DNA of 34,033 nt from a bacterium (GTDB lineage: Bacteria; Auribacterota; UBA3054), in assembly GCA_017649705.1 (NCBI GenBank), contig JAGCGH010000134.1, forward strand, positions 1 to 34,033. Reading direction: 5' to 3'. The translations under genes were made by a program, and so were the position numbers. The number at the start of each line of letters is the position of its first letter. Within the stretch, counting starts at the first letter, position 1. A model generated the notes under the pieces. That model saw only the letters and a list, made by a program, of their open reading frames with translations. It was not told the DNA's origin and made no database searches. Positions 13,816 to 22,565 of this stretch are shown one piece after another.

Positions 13816-13847
13816 AATGGCCTGCCGCGGTACCGCGGCGGGCCATT
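13816..13847 (+). terminator. Strong hairpin between rpsG and fusA
   Basis: An almost perfect inverted repeat: AATGGCC, one U-G pair, then the self-complementary GCCGCGGTACCGCGGC, closing with GGCCATT. Only CTGTTT follows, so the U-tract is poor. It may be a weak terminator, an RNA-stability element, or an S7-binding leader for fusA; the sequence does not decide between them. Confidence 0.5.
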
Positions 13848-13875
13848 CTGTTTAAATATTACGAAAGATAAAACT

Positions 13876-15945
13876 ATGGCAAGAGACATAGAACTGGAAA
13901 GAGTAAGAAATATCGGCATCATGGCCCACATCGACGCCGGTAAGACCACCACTACGGAACGCATACTGTATTTTTCCGGCAAGATCCATAAGATGGGCGA
14001 AGTACACGAGGGCAGTGCCTCCATGGACTGGATGGTCCAGGAGCAGGAGCGCGGCATCACCATCACCTCCGCCGCCACCACTTGCTACTGGAATGATTAC
14101 CGCATCAATATAATCGACACGCCGGGGCACGTGGACTTCACCATCGAGGTGGAGCGCTCCCTCAGAGTCCTTGACGGCGCGGTGGCGATCTTCTGCTCCG
14201 TGGGCGGCGTGCAGCCGCAAAGCGAGACCGTCTGGCGTCAGGCCCAGAAATATAGTGTTCCCATCATCGCCTTCGTCAACAAAATGGACCGCGTTGGCGC
14301 CGATTTCTTCGGCACCATCGAGCAGATGAAGACGCAGCTGAACACCAACGCGGTGGCCATCCAGTACCCCGTCGGCAAGGAAGACCATTTTCGCGGCGCC
14401 GTGGACCTCATCAAGATGAAAGCCTACATCTGGCAAGAAAATCTCAAGGACAACATGTACAAACCGGAGGAGATCCCGGAGGAGCTTCTGGAGGAGTGCA
14501 AGAAAAGGCGCCAGATCCTTCTGGAGGCGGTCGCCGAGTGCGACGATGAGGTCATGGAAAAATATCTGAACGGCGAAGAGATCCCGGAAGAAGCTATCAA
14601 AGCCGCCCTGAGAAAAGGCGTGGTGAGCAACAAAATAGTCCCCGTGATGTGCGGTTCCTCCTTCAAGAACAAAGGCATCCGCCTGCTTCTGGACGCCATC
14701 GTGGAATACATGCCCTCGCCCCTGGACACCAAGCCCATCGTGGGCATCAACAAGAAGGGCGAGGAAGAAGAGCGCAAACCCGACGACAACGGCCCCTTCT
14801 CCGCACTGGCTTTCAAGATCATGGCTGATCCCTACGTGGGCAAACTGACCTTCTTCCGCGTCTATTCCGGCACGCTGAAAAAAGGCCAGACGGTCTTCAA
14901 CGCCAACACCAAGAAAAGGGAGAGGATCGGGCGTCTTTTGCAGATGCACGCCAACAACAGAAAAGAGCTTGACGAAGTCCACTCCGGCGAGATCGCCGCT
15001 GCGGTCGGCCTTAAAAACGTCAGGACCGGCGAGACCATCTGCGACGAGGGGCACCCCATCATAATGGAATCTTTGAACATTCCTGATCCCGTCATCTCAC
15101 TGGCCATCGAGCCGAAATCCAAAGCGGACCGCGACAAGCTCTCGGAGGCCCTTTCAAGGCTTTCCGAAGAGGACCCCACCTTCACCGTCTCCACCAACCA
15201 GGACACCGGCCAGACCATCATTTCCGGCATGGGCGAGCTGCACCTTGACATTATCAGGGACCGTCTCGACCGGGAATTCAAGGTCGACGCTGCGGTGGGC
15301 CGCCCCCAGGTCGCTTACAAGGAAGCCATCACGGCTACCCATGAAGAGCGTCACCGCTTCGTGAGGCAATCTGGCGGCAAGGGCCAGTACGGCGACGTGC
15401 ACATCAGGTTCGAGCCTTTGGAACCGGGTTCCGGCTTCCAGTTCGTGAACGATATCAAGGGCGGCGTGATCCCCGGGGAATTCATTCCCGCGGTGGAGAA
15501 GGGGCTTAGGGAAGCCATGACCAGCGGTGTCCTTTTGGGATATCCCTGCACGGACTTCAAAGCCACGCTTTTCGACGGTTCCTTCCACGAGGTGGACTCT
15601 TCGGAACTGGCCTTCAAGATGGCGGCCATCTTCGCCTTCAGGGAAGGCATTCCCAAATGCAAGCCGGTCCTGATGGAGCCCGTGATGCGCGTGGAGGTGA
15701 CGACTCCCGACACATATCTGGGCGACGTCATCGGCGATCTGAACAGCCGCCGCGGCAAAGTCAGGGAGATCTTGCCCAGGCAGCATCTGCAGCTGGTCAG
15801 AGCCCAGGTGCCCCTGGCCGAGATGTTCGGCTACGCCACGGCGGTCAGGACCATCACCAGCGGCAGAGCCAGCTACAGTATGGAGCCCGACCACTTTGAG
15901 CAGGTCCCTAAGGCCATCCAGGAGAAGCTGCTGGCCGGCAAGTAA
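13876..15945 (+). CDS. fusA: Elongation factor G
   Basis: 689 residues from the ATG at 13876 ([20 protein letters not shown]). The reading frame is open further upstream through the hairpin, but that part does not resemble EF-G. GTP-binding motifs are [11 protein letters not shown] (17-27), DTPGH (81-85) and NKMD (135-138). The later domains carry the usual [25 protein letters not shown] and the C-terminal [17 protein letters not shown] catalyses translocation and, with ribosome recycling factor, recycling. Length matches canonical EF-G. tuf, which often follows, is absent; the next gene has its own promoter. Confidence 0.97.
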   Translation: MARDIELERVRNIGIMAHIDAGKTTTTERILYFSGKIHKMGEVHEGSASMDWMVQEQERGITITSAATTCYWNDYRINIIDTPGHVDFTIEVERSLRVLDGAVAIFCSVGGVQPQSETVWRQAQKYSVPIIAFVNKMDRVGADFFGTIEQMKTQLNTNAVAIQYPVGKEDHFRGAVDLIKMKAYIWQENLKDNMYKPEEIPEELLEECKKRRQILLEAVAECDDEVMEKYLNGEEIPEEAIKAALRKGVVSNKIVPVMCGSSFKNKGIRLLLDAIVEYMPSPLDTKPIVGINKKGEEEERKPDDNGPFSALAFKIMADPYVGKLTFFRVYSGTLKKGQTVFNANTKKRERIGRLLQMHANNRKELDEVHSGEIAAAVGLKNVRTGETICDEGHPIIMESLNIPDPVISLAIEPKSKADRDKLSEALSRLSEEDPTFTVSTNQDTGQTIISGMGELHLDIIRDRLDREFKVDAAVGRPQVAYKEAITATHEERHRFVRQSGGKGQYGDVHIRFEPLEPGSGFQFVNDIKGGVIPGEFIPAVEKGLREAMTSGVLLGYPCTDFKATLFDGSFHEVDSSELAFKMAAIFAFREGIPKCKPVLMEPVMRVEVTTPDTYLGDVIGDLNSRRGKVREILPRQHLQLVRAQVPLAEMFGYATAVRTITSGRASYSMEPDHFEQVPKAIQEKLLAGK

Positions 15946-15953
15946 GGCGCGGT

Positions 15954-15982
15954 TTGCATTTTCCGCTTGATTTGTCTATAAT
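15954..15982 (+). promoter_or_regulatory. Canonical sigma-70 promoter for the prepilin-like gene
   Basis: TTGCAT (15954-15959), 17-nt spacer, TATAAT (15977-15982). It starts 9 nt after the fusA stop codon and gives a leader of about 50 nt before the ATG at 16040. Confidence 0.8.
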
Positions 15983-16039
15983 ATCTTAAAAGTAGTTTAG
16001 TTCACTGTTTTCAAAACAAGCAAAAGGTAAGGAGAAACC

Positions 16040-16654
16040 ATGAAACGTGTCAACACGAAAGGCTTTACCTTGATTGAACTGCTGGTCGTGATTTCAGTTA
16101 TCGGCATTTTGGCCAGTATCGGTATCGGCGCCCAGGGTCCTGTCAAAGAAGAAGTCGGTAAATTGCAGCGTCGTACCATGCTGCGCGACCTTTACGTGCA
16201 TCTGCAGACGTATCAGCAAGACTTCGGTTCTTTCCCCAGCGTGCAGCCCAACGCCACTCGTTACGAACAGGGCGGCGGCGTGCGCGACCTGTATCCCTTG
16301 GCCTACACCGGCCGTATGGGCGAGAAAGAATTGAACGAGATCATGCACCCGCCCGGAGGTCAGTTCGATAAGTTCTCTAAGGAACCCCGCGCCGAAGAGT
16401 TCGACAAGAACCACATCGGCTGGTCCTACAACTCCTGCGCTCGTATCGACAGCGAAGAGCCCCTGATGGCCGACCAGGGCGTCAGCAGCGGATCTCTCCG
16501 TCTCCAGAGCCAGGACCGCGGCATCAAACCCCTTTCCACCAAAGGCGTGATGGTCCTTCTGGCCAACGGCCGCGTGGAATATGTCTCGGCGAACCCCCGC
16601 AACGGAAAACTCCTGAGCGACATCGTCAAAGACTGGGGCGTTTTGAAAGACTAA
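16040..16654 (+). CDS. Prepilin-type (type II secretion/pseudopilin-like) protein
   Basis: 204 residues. The N-terminus MKRVNTKG/FTLIELLVV is a class III signal: prepilin peptidase would cleave after Gly8, leaving Phe at +1 and the essential Glu at +5 (Glu13). A hydrophobic helix runs to about residue 30. The remainder is a globular domain with LYVHLQTYQQDFGSFPS, typical of the short G-type pseudopilin-like proteins that are numerous in Lentisphaerae and other PVC bacteria. Function is unknown; no other pilus or secretion gene is nearby. A strong ribosome-binding site (AAGGAGAAA) and canonical promoter suggest high expression. It is a paralogue of the next gene. Confidence 0.85.
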   Translation: MKRVNTKGFTLIELLVVISVIGILASIGIGAQGPVKEEVGKLQRRTMLRDLYVHLQTYQQDFGSFPSVQPNATRYEQGGGVRDLYPLAYTGRMGEKELNEIMHPPGGQFDKFSKEPRAEEFDKNHIGWSYNSCARIDSEEPLMADQGVSSGSLRLQSQDRGIKPLSTKGVMVLLANGRVEYVSANPRNGKLLSDIVKDWGVLKD

Positions 16655-16670
16655 GTCTTTTGTTCCCGAA

Positions 16671-16706
16671 AAGACCGGAAGAAGTTTTTCTTCCGGTCTT
16701 TTTTTT
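16671..16706 (+). terminator. Rho-independent terminator after the prepilin-like gene
   Basis: A perfect 13-bp stem AAGACCGGAAGAA (16671-16683) / TTCTTCCGGTCTT (16688-16700), loop GTTT, then a run of T to 16706. It ends only 11 nt before the start codon of the next gene. Confidence 0.92.
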
Positions 16707-16717
16707 CTTCCGAAATT

Positions 16718-17200
16718 ATGTCCGCCGGCAAAAGAAAATTTCCATACGAGCATGTCATCGCGGTCTTGCTTGGGATCGCGCTTTTTTATTTCGGCTGGCA
16801 GCTGAAGGGCCTTGTCTCCGAAAGAAGCGCCTCCGCGGAAAAGGCCGTGCTGCTGCGGAACCTTTACGTTCATCTTAAGACTTACTGCAACGAATTTGGC
16901 TCTTATCCCAGCACCGCCGGGAAAGACCGCTATTCCTCCGATTGCAAGGCGTCGGACCTCGGTCTTCTCTGCGATCTGGGATTCGCGAAAGAGGAGGAAA
17001 TAGACACGTCTCTTTGGTCCTACAACGCCAACGCGCTGCCGGACAGCGGCGAACCTTTGGTCTCGGAAAAAGGCGTGAAGGAGGGGAGAGCCGAAAAGCC
17101 AGTGCTGCTTTTGTTCGCCGACGGGAGGATCGTAAAGGTCGAGCCCAAGGCCGGGATTCTGCCGAAAGAATGTTGCGAGTGGGGGAAACTCGGCGACTGA
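16718..17200 (+). CDS. Membrane-anchored paralogue of the prepilin-like protein, without the prepilin motif
   Basis: 160 residues. A single transmembrane segment (about 12-29) replaces the prepilin helix; there is no G/FTLIE motif, so prepilin peptidase should not process it. Residues 45-65 (LLRNLYVHLKTYCNEFGSYPS) match the preceding protein at 47-67, and WSYNANALPDSGEPLVSEKGV and the LLLFADGRI strand near the C-terminus also match. It has five Cys (57, 76, 85, 152, 153) against one in the paralogue, which suggests disulphides in the periplasm. The start lies 11 nt after a strong terminator, no Shine-Dalgarno or separate promoter is visible, and expression probably depends on read-through. 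Function unknown. Confidence 0.8.
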   Translation: MSAGKRKFPYEHVIAVLLGIALFYFGWQLKGLVSERSASAEKAVLLRNLYVHLKTYCNEFGSYPSTAGKDRYSSDCKASDLGLLCDLGFAKEEEIDTSLWSYNANALPDSGEPLVSEKGVKEGRAEKPVLLLFADGRIVKVEPKAGILPKECCEWGKLGD

Positions 17201-17220
17201 GGATATGCTAAAATAAATTC

Positions 17221-18069
17221 ATGAGATATATCCTTACATTGGCGTTTTTCTGCGCGCTTTTTGCTCTCCCCGCCCTGGGCAGGGACGAATACATACCCCG
17301 GCGCGCCCTCAAGGCCCTTTCCATCGACGACGACAAGTTCAGCCAGCTGCCGGTTGTCCGCTTCCCCAAGGACGGATATATCGTGACGAGTTTCCAGACG
17401 CTGCCGAAGCGGAACGAGACCAACGGCTTTTATCAGATCTGGGACGAAGTGCATCTCGACGAGACCGACGGCTTGGTGAAACTGTTGAGCGCCGGAGCGG
17501 ATTCCAATGTTATCTGGGAAGTCACGGTCAACGATTTCAAAGGCTCCCAGCGCAATCCCGGGATGCTGGATTTTTCCGACGGAACGCTCCTTGCCGTCTG
17601 GGAGAGCGACAGCGCCGGCACCAACAATTTCAACCTTTGGTGCATGCGTTACAATGAGAACGGGGAAGCCTTGTGGAGCGTTCCGGTGGCGCTTTCCTGC
17701 GCCCCCCAAAACCAGCGGAAAGTTAGCCTAGCCCATCTTTCCAACGGCGGGATAGCCGCCACCTGGGAAGACTACCGCAACGGGGATTCCGACATTTACT
17801 ATCAGGAGATCATGCCAGACGGCAGCCCTGTTTACACTCCGGACGGCGTGGCCGTGGAAAAAGTGGAGGGCGCCCAGCTTGAGCCCGTCTTTGTTCTGGA
17901 CGAAAAGGGCTTTGCGGAAAAATTAAGCTGGCAGGACCACAAGGATCTCAACTATTCAATCTGCACCGTGACGATAGACCTGGACGACATGTCTGTCCCG
18001 GAAGGCGGAGCAATTATAACGTTTATTGGCGGAGCGCTTTTATTCTTCTTCCGCCGCTTCAGGGCTTAA
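17221..18069 (+). CDS. Secreted repeat protein with VPEG-type C-terminal sorting/anchor tail
   Basis: 282 residues. Signal peptide 1-20 (cleavage after PALG). The mature part has recurring strands that look like blades of a beta-propeller: FPKDGYIVTSFQ, LDFSDGTLLAVWESD, LAHLSNGGIAATWEDYRNGD. The C-terminus is VPEGG (259-263), a hydrophobic helix (264-277) and a basic end RRFRA. This tripartite tail resembles PEP-CTERM and its VPDSG and VPEID variants, which are cut and transferred by exosortases. No exosortase is in the window. It begins 20 nt after the previous gene. Binding or structural role at the cell surface is possible; no catalytic motif is recognised. It ends 4 nt from the convergent minus-strand gene. 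Confidence 0.75.
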   Translation: MRYILTLAFFCALFALPALGRDEYIPRRALKALSIDDDKFSQLPVVRFPKDGYIVTSFQTLPKRNETNGFYQIWDEVHLDETDGLVKLLSAGADSNVIWEVTVNDFKGSQRNPGMLDFSDGTLLAVWESDSAGTNNFNLWCMRYNENGEALWSVPVALSCAPQNQRKVSLAHLSNGGIAATWEDYRNGDSDIYYQEIMPDGSPVYTPDGVAVEKVEGAQLEPVFVLDEKGFAEKLSWQDHKDLNYSICTVTIDLDDMSVPEGGAIITFIGGALLFFFRRFRA

Positions 18070-18073
18070 GGCT

Positions 18074-19150
18074 TTAAAATTTCAAGTCCAGCATCATCTC
18101 GAAACGGCCGCTCTGGACTTTGGTCTTCTGGTTTTCCCAAGCCTCCTCCAAATGGAAGTAAGGTTCCTTGTCGTCCACTTTGACCTCCAGGTCGAGATTG
18201 GCGTCCTCCAACGACAAGGCGGGGATGGAGGCTTTTAATTTTTTTCCGGAGGCGACTTTCGGCCCCTGGGTGGTGTTGACGGTCAGGTTCCTCAGGGATA
18301 TTTTGACGCTGCCCGGCAGCAGATCTTTTTCGTTGAAATTCAGCTGCCCGCTGGCGCTGAAGCGGCCGCCCTTGCACTGCCAGGCGCCGATCTCATCCGG
18401 AAGCAGGTCGGGAAGGACTTCCGCGGGGAGATCCGTGAGGGAAAAATTTATGGTTTTGATGTTCTTTCCTTCGGCGTTGATCGAGGAGCTCACTTCGCCT
18501 TTGAAAGTCGTTTCGGGACGGCCGCGCAGCCGGGCGCTCCAGAAGGCTTCCGGAGACTGGGCTTTTTCCGGAGGAATGGCAAGCTCTTTCCCTTGCAGCT
18601 CCTCTATCTCCCAGACCAGGGGCGCGCTTTTGCCCTGGAAAACGATGAAGCCGCCCTGCAGCTTGGCCACGGAGAGGAAGAGGGGATCACGGCTCTTCTG
18701 GTCCTTGGACAAAAGCCAGGGGATCTTGCCCGCGTCCACTTTCTCGGCGGAATAATTCAGAAGCGCGCCGCCCTGGGAGAAGGGCAGCTTCGCCTGTCCT
18801 CCGAAAAGCGCCGCGAAAAGATCGCAGGGTATGGTGATGACGGCGTTGGTGGCGAAAAGGCAAACGCTCCTGCGTCCATTGAGCAGCGCCTCCTCGTCGA
18901 GAGTCAGTTCGACTCTCGATACCTTCGCGGTGAAGCCGGTCTCGGGATCGGCAAGGGACAGTCCCTGGAAAACCGCCCGGCCGTTGTGCACCGAGAGCTG
19001 CAAATCTTCGACTTCCGCAGGCAGCCCCTTTTTGTTGGCCAATTCCACAAGATTGCGTTTGACGGTCTTGTTGTCCAGGATGCCGACCGCCAGGATCACC
19101 CCCAAAACGATGAGGGGAATCAAAAAGAGAAGGGCTTTCAGAACGCGCAT
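18074..19150 (-). CDS. AsmA-like/envelope protein of unknown function
   Basis: 358 residues. One N-terminal transmembrane helix (about 4-25) is followed by KRNLVELANKKGLPAEVEDLQLSVHNGRAVFQGLSLADPETGF. That is the pattern of AsmA/DUF748-type proteins: an anchor, then a beta-rich periplasmic domain describing short and long strands. Related proteins (AsmA, YhdP, TamB) act in phospholipid or outer-membrane homeostasis. The assignment rests on layout only and I give it moderate weight. It lies 39 nt downstream of fabF, with an AAAAGG before the ATG, and is probably the last gene of the lipid operon. This supports an envelope-lipid role. Confidence 0.65.
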   Translation of the reverse strand: MRVLKALLFLIPLIVLGVILAVGILDNKTVKRNLVELANKKGLPAEVEDLQLSVHNGRAVFQGLSLADPETGFTAKVSRVELTLDEEALLNGRRSVCLFATNAVITIPCDLFAALFGGQAKLPFSQGGALLNYSAEKVDAGKIPWLLSKDQKSRDPLFLSVAKLQGGFIVFQGKSAPLVWEIEELQGKELAIPPEKAQSPEAFWSARLRGRPETTFKGEVSSSINAEGKNIKTINFSLTDLPAEVLPDLLPDEIGAWQCKGGRFSASGQLNFNEKDLLPGSVKISLRNLTVNTTQGPKVASGKKLKASIPALSLEDANLDLEVKVDDKEPYFHLEEAWENQKTKVQSGRFEMMLDLKF

Positions 19151-19189
19151 AAGGCCTTTTTAAGGGCTTTTCGTGTTAAGCGTGGGAAC

Positions 19190-20443
19190 TTATTCGGGCA
19201 GGGGATACTTGGCCGCCAAAACGGAGGCGTTGTGGCCTCCGAAGCCGAAGGAGTTGGAGAGCGCGTAGTCCACGTTGGCCTTCCTGGCCACGTTGGGCAC
19301 GCAGTCCACCTGGCACTCCGGATCCGGCTCCTCCTGGTTGATGGTGGGCGGCACCAGGGAATTCTGCATGGTAAGGAGCGTCGCGATAAGCTCGATGGCG
19401 CCGGCGGCGCCCAGGGTGTGGCCGGTCATGGATTTGGTGGAGCAGAGCATGACCTTGGCGTCCTCCCCGAAGAGGCGCTTCACAGCCATCACTTCGGAGA
19501 TGTCGCCCAGATGGGTGGAAGTCCCGTGGGCGTTGATGTAGTCGATCTTTTCCTTGGGCACGCCGCCCTGTTCCAGGGCTTTTTTCATGGCGATCTCGGC
19601 GCCGCGGCCTTCCGGATGCGGCGCCACCATGTGGTGGGCGTCCGCGGACATGCCCACGGCTTTGATCTCGCCGTAGATCTTGGCGCCGCGTTTAAGGGCG
19701 TGCTCCAGCTCCTCCAGGACCACGACGCCGGAGCCTTCCGCTATGACAAACCCGCAGCGCTTCTTGTCGAAGGGGCGGCTGCCTTTTTCAGGCTCGTCGT
19801 TGAATTCGGTGCACAATGCCTTCATGGAGCAGAAGCCCGCCAAGCCCATGGAGACGATGCCGGCTTCGGCGCCGCCCGTGATCATGACGTCGGCGTCGCC
19901 GAACTTAATGGCTCGGAAAGCGCTTCCGATGGCGTGGCTGGCGGTGGCGCAGGCGGAGGAGACGCTGTAGTTGGGCCCCTGGGCGTTGTAGCGTATGGAG
20001 ACGATACCGGAGGAGATATCGCTGATGAGCATGGGAATGAAGAAAGGGGAGACCCGGCCGGCGCCTTTATCCAGCAGCGTGCGGTACTGATCCTCGAAAG
20101 TCTTCATGCCTCCGATGCCGGAGCCGATGATGACGCCCACCTTGGAGGGGTCTTCGCTTTCGGGATCCAAGCCGCTGTCGGTCACAGCCTGAACGGCCGC
20201 GGAAACGGCGAACTGGGTGAAACGGTCCATACGGCGCGCTTCTTTGGAGTCAATGTAGGGGCTGGGATCGAAATCCAGGACCTGTCCCGCTATCTTCGAG
20301 GGATAAGGCTCGGGATCGATGATGGAAAGTTTGGTGATGCCGCTTTTGCCGGCGGCCAAATTATCCCAGAAGGTCTTGACGTCGCTGCCCACGGGGGAAA
20401 CGACGCCCATGCCGGTAACCACTACGCGCCGCTTAAGATCCAT
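19190..20443 (-). CDS. fabF: 3-oxoacyl-[acyl-carrier-protein] synthase II
   Basis: 417 residues, a normal length. The condensing-enzyme triad is Cys165 (SSACATASH), His306 (NAHGTSTHLGD) and His342 (TGHTLGAAGA), with Lys337. The N-terminus RRVVVTGMGVVSPVG and the glycine-rich NSFGFGGHNAS near the end are typical KAS II. It elongates acyl-ACP with malonyl-ACP in the cytoplasm. AAGGAG lies upstream at good spacing. Two terminators stand between acpP and this gene, so it is transcribed by read-through or from a promoter I cannot see. It is the only condensing enzyme in the cluster. Confidence 0.97.
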   Translation of the reverse strand: MDLKRRVVVTGMGVVSPVGSDVKTFWDNLAAGKSGITKLSIIDPEPYPSKIAGQVLDFDPSPYIDSKEARRMDRFTQFAVSAAVQAVTDSGLDPESEDPSKVGVIIGSGIGGMKTFEDQYRTLLDKGAGRVSPFFIPMLISDISSGIVSIRYNAQGPNYSVSSACATASHAIGSAFRAIKFGDADVMITGGAEAGIVSMGLAGFCSMKALCTEFNDEPEKGSRPFDKKRCGFVIAEGSGVVVLEELEHALKRGAKIYGEIKAVGMSADAHHMVAPHPEGRGAEIAMKKALEQGGVPKEKIDYINAHGTSTHLGDISEVMAVKRLFGEDAKVMLCSTKSMTGHTLGAAGAIELIATLLTMQNSLVPPTINQEEPDPECQVDCVPNVARKANVDYALSNSFGFGGHNASVLAAKYPLPE

Positions 20444-20462
20444 TTGCTCTCCTTAAAAATTC

Positions 20463-20489
20463 AAAAAAAGACAAGCCTTTGCGCTTGTC
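20463..20489 (-). terminator. Second of two tandem terminators between acpP and fabF
   Basis: Read on the minus strand: GACAAGC / GCTTGTC, 7-bp stem, 6-nt loop, followed by seven T. It lies just before the fabF ribosome-binding site. Confidence 0.8.
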
Positions 20490-20491
20490 AG

Positions 20492-20521
20492 AAAAAAAGG
20501 GGAGCCTGCGTGAGGCTCCCC
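20492..20521 (-). terminator. First of two tandem terminators, directly after acpP
   Basis: On the minus strand: a perfect 9-bp stem GGGGAGCCT / AGGCTCCCC, 5-nt loop, then seven T. It begins 9 nt after the acpP stop codon. Confidence 0.92.
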
Positions 20522-20530
20522 GGAATGCTT

Positions 20531-20797
20531 TTAGGCATTTTCGCCATTGGCGGCTTTTTCAGCTAACTTTGCGTCAATGAACCTGACAGCGTCGCCGACA
20601 GTTTTGATCTTTTCGGCTTCTTCATCGGGAACGGGAGCTTCGAATTCTTCTTCGAGAGCCATGACGACCTCAACGAGGTCCAGGCTGTCAGCGCCCAGAT
20701 CATCAACGAAGCTGGCGTCTTCCGTGACTTCCTCGGGTTTGACGCCGAGATTTTTCACGACGATCTCTTTGACTTTTTCAAAAGTTGTTTCAGCCAT
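20531..20797 (-). CDS. acpP: Acyl carrier protein
   Basis: 88 residues, acidic. The phosphopantetheine attachment site is Ser38 in [19 protein letters not shown]. It carries the growing fatty acid as a thioester and is the partner of FabD, FabG, FabF and PlsX encoded beside it. It has the best ribosome-binding site of the operon (AAAAAGGAG) and is followed at once by a strong terminator, which fits ACP being one of the most abundant small proteins in the cell. The Ala/Lys/Asn tail ([11 protein letters not shown]) is somewhat longer than in E. coli. Confidence 0.97.
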   Translation of the reverse strand: MAETTFEKVKEIVVKNLGVKPEEVTEDASFVDDLGADSLDLVEVVMALEEEFEAPVPDEEAEKIKTVGDAVRFIDAKLAEKAANGENA

Positions 20798-20843
20798 GTT
20801 TTTCTCCTTTTTAGGTATGATAAACTATTTGATTTTAAAAATT

Positions 20844-21596
20844 TTACATTACCATGCCGCCGTCCACCACCAGGACCTGGCCGGTTATGTAGGAAGCCAG
20901 ATCGGAACAGAAGAAGAGGGCGGCGTTCGCGATGTCCTCGGGTTCGCCAAACTGCTTGAGCGCAACCAACTCCAGCATCTTGGCTTTGATTTCATCGGAT
21001 AGTACTTCAGTCATTTTGGTCTTGATGAAGCCCGGGGCGATGGCGTTGGCTGTCACGCCGCGGCTGGCCAGTTCTTTGGCCGTGGTCTTCGTCAGGGCGA
21101 TAAGTCCGCCTTTGCTGGCGGAGTAGTTGGCCTGGCCGGCGTTGCCGATAATGCCGACGATGCTGGCCATGTTGACGATGCGTCCGAAGCGCTGCTTCAT
21201 CATGATGCGGGCCACGGCTTTCGTGCAGTTGAAGGCGCCCTTAAGGTTTACGCGCAGAACAGCGTCCCACTCGTCTTCGCCCATGCGGATCAAAAGCGTG
21301 TCCTTGGTGATGCCGGCGTTGTTGATGAGGATGTCCAGGGAGCCGAAGTCGGCTTGGATCTTCTCCATCAAAGATTGCATTTCCGCTAAGTTGGAAACGT
21401 CGCCGGCATAGCCCTTGGCCTTGACGCCCATCTCGGTGAGGGCCTGCACGGTCTCAAGGGTAAATTCTTCTTTCAGTTCGATAACGGCGATGTTTGCCCC
21501 GGCGCCCGCCAGTTTCTTGGCGATAGCCTGGCCGATGCCTCGGCCGGCTCCGGTCACGACCGCTGTCTTGGAAGTAAGATCTATTGAGTAAGCCAT
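20844..21596 (-). CDS. fabG: 3-oxoacyl-[acyl-carrier-protein] reductase
   Basis: 250 residues, a classical short-chain dehydrogenase. NADPH-binding TGAGRGIG at 15-22, NNAG at 92-95, and the catalytic Ser145, Tyr158 and Lys162 (NYSASKGG). The C-terminus ITGQVLVVDGGMVM is typical. It reduces 3-ketoacyl-ACP to 3-hydroxyacyl-ACP, the second step of each elongation cycle. It sits between fabD and acpP, the usual order. The ribosome-binding site is weak (GAGAG). Confidence 0.96.
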   Translation of the reverse strand: MAYSIDLTSKTAVVTGAGRGIGQAIAKKLAGAGANIAVIELKEEFTLETVQALTEMGVKAKGYAGDVSNLAEMQSLMEKIQADFGSLDILINNAGITKDTLLIRMGEDEWDAVLRVNLKGAFNCTKAVARIMMKQRFGRIVNMASIVGIIGNAGQANYSASKGGLIALTKTTAKELASRGVTANAIAPGFIKTKMTEVLSDEIKAKMLELVALKQFGEPEDIANAALFFCSDLASYITGQVLVVDGGMVM

Positions 21597-21622
21597 ATTT
21601 CTCTCAGTTTAAGTTTCAATAA

Positions 21623-22555
21623 TTATACCAAATCGTTCTCCAATATGCTAGTGATCTCCTCAAACTTGCCGGCTGTTTTGCACAGGGCTTCCCGGGAGAT
21701 TTTTTTCGCCAGTCCGCAAAGCACATTGCCGGGGCCGAGCTCAAGGCAAAGATCCGGAGCAAAATTCAGAATAGCCTTGAAGTCTTCCTCCCACAGAACG
21801 CTCTCCACGATCTGGCGGCCCAGCATCTCGGGCAGGGAAGCGTCCTCGGGGTAAACGGCCCCCAAGACGTTGGAGACCACGGGGAAATTCATGGCGCCCC
21901 ATTTTGTCTCAATAAGAAGCGGCAGCAGTTTTTCTCTGGCCGGCTCCATGAAAGGAGAATGGAAAGCTCCGCCCACTGCCAGCGGCAGCACGCGGCGGGC
22001 CCCGGCTTCCAGGAGAGCTTTGGAGGCTTCCTCCACGCCGGCGGGAGAACCGGATATCACGATCTGTCCGGGGCAGTTGAAGTTCGCCACATAAACTTTT
22101 TCATATTTGGCGCAGATCTCTTTCACCACCGCGCCGTCCAGCTGCAGAACAGCGGCCATGGCGCCGGGCTCTTTTTCCGCCGCTTCCTGCATGAAAAGCG
22201 AGCGGGAGCGCACCAGCTGCAGGCCTTCCGCGAAAGACAAAACGCCCGCGGCTGTCAGAGCCGCGTATTCGCCCAGGCTCAGGCCGCCCGCGGCGACGAC
22301 GGAAAGCTCCGGCTTCTTTTCCCTAAGCGCCGCCAGGGCCGCCAGGGAAACCGTATAGACGGCCACCTGGGTGACGTCCGTTCTCTTCAGGGCCTCTTCC
22401 GGCCCCTCGAACAACGTCTTGAGAAAATCGCCGCCCATCAAAGCGGCGGCGCTATCGAATATCTCTTTGGCAGCCGGGGAGGATTCGTAAAGATCGGATC
22501 CCATGCCCACATACTGGGCGCCCTGTCCGGGGAAAAGCAGCGCTATTTTTTTCAT
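21623..22555 (-). CDS. fabD: Malonyl-CoA-acyl carrier protein transacylase
   Basis: 310 residues. The N-terminal LFPGQGAQYVGMG forms the oxyanion loop. The nucleophile is Ser93 in GLSLGEYAAL, Arg118 is the conserved malonyl-carboxylate-binding Arg, and the active-site His is His199 in GGAFHSPFM. It loads malonate onto ACP. The start is 10 nt after the plsX stop, so the genes are tightly linked and probably translationally coupled. In many bacteria fabH lies between plsX and fabD; here there is no room for it. Confidence 0.96.
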   Translation of the reverse strand: MKKIALLFPGQGAQYVGMGSDLYESSPAAKEIFDSAAALMGGDFLKTLFEGPEEALKRTDVTQVAVYTVSLAALAALREKKPELSVVAAGGLSLGEYAALTAAGVLSFAEGLQLVRSRSLFMQEAAEKEPGAMAAVLQLDGAVVKEICAKYEKVYVANFNCPGQIVISGSPAGVEEASKALLEAGARRVLPLAVGGAFHSPFMEPAREKLLPLLIETKWGAMNFPVVSNVLGAVYPEDASLPEMLGRQIVESVLWEEDFKAILNFAPDLCLELGPGNVLCGLAKKISREALCKTAGKFEEITSILENDLV

Positions 22556-22565
22556 AAAAAATTAT

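Noticed and set aside
13723..13875. Extended N-terminus for fusA
   Set aside because: It would overlap rpsG and read through the GC-rich hairpin; conserved EF-G begins at the ATG at 13876.
18593..20566. 657-codon plus-strand open frame opposite fabF and the AsmA-like gene
   Set aside because: Shadow of fabF; it runs through the two terminators and has no ribosome-binding site or recognisable domain.
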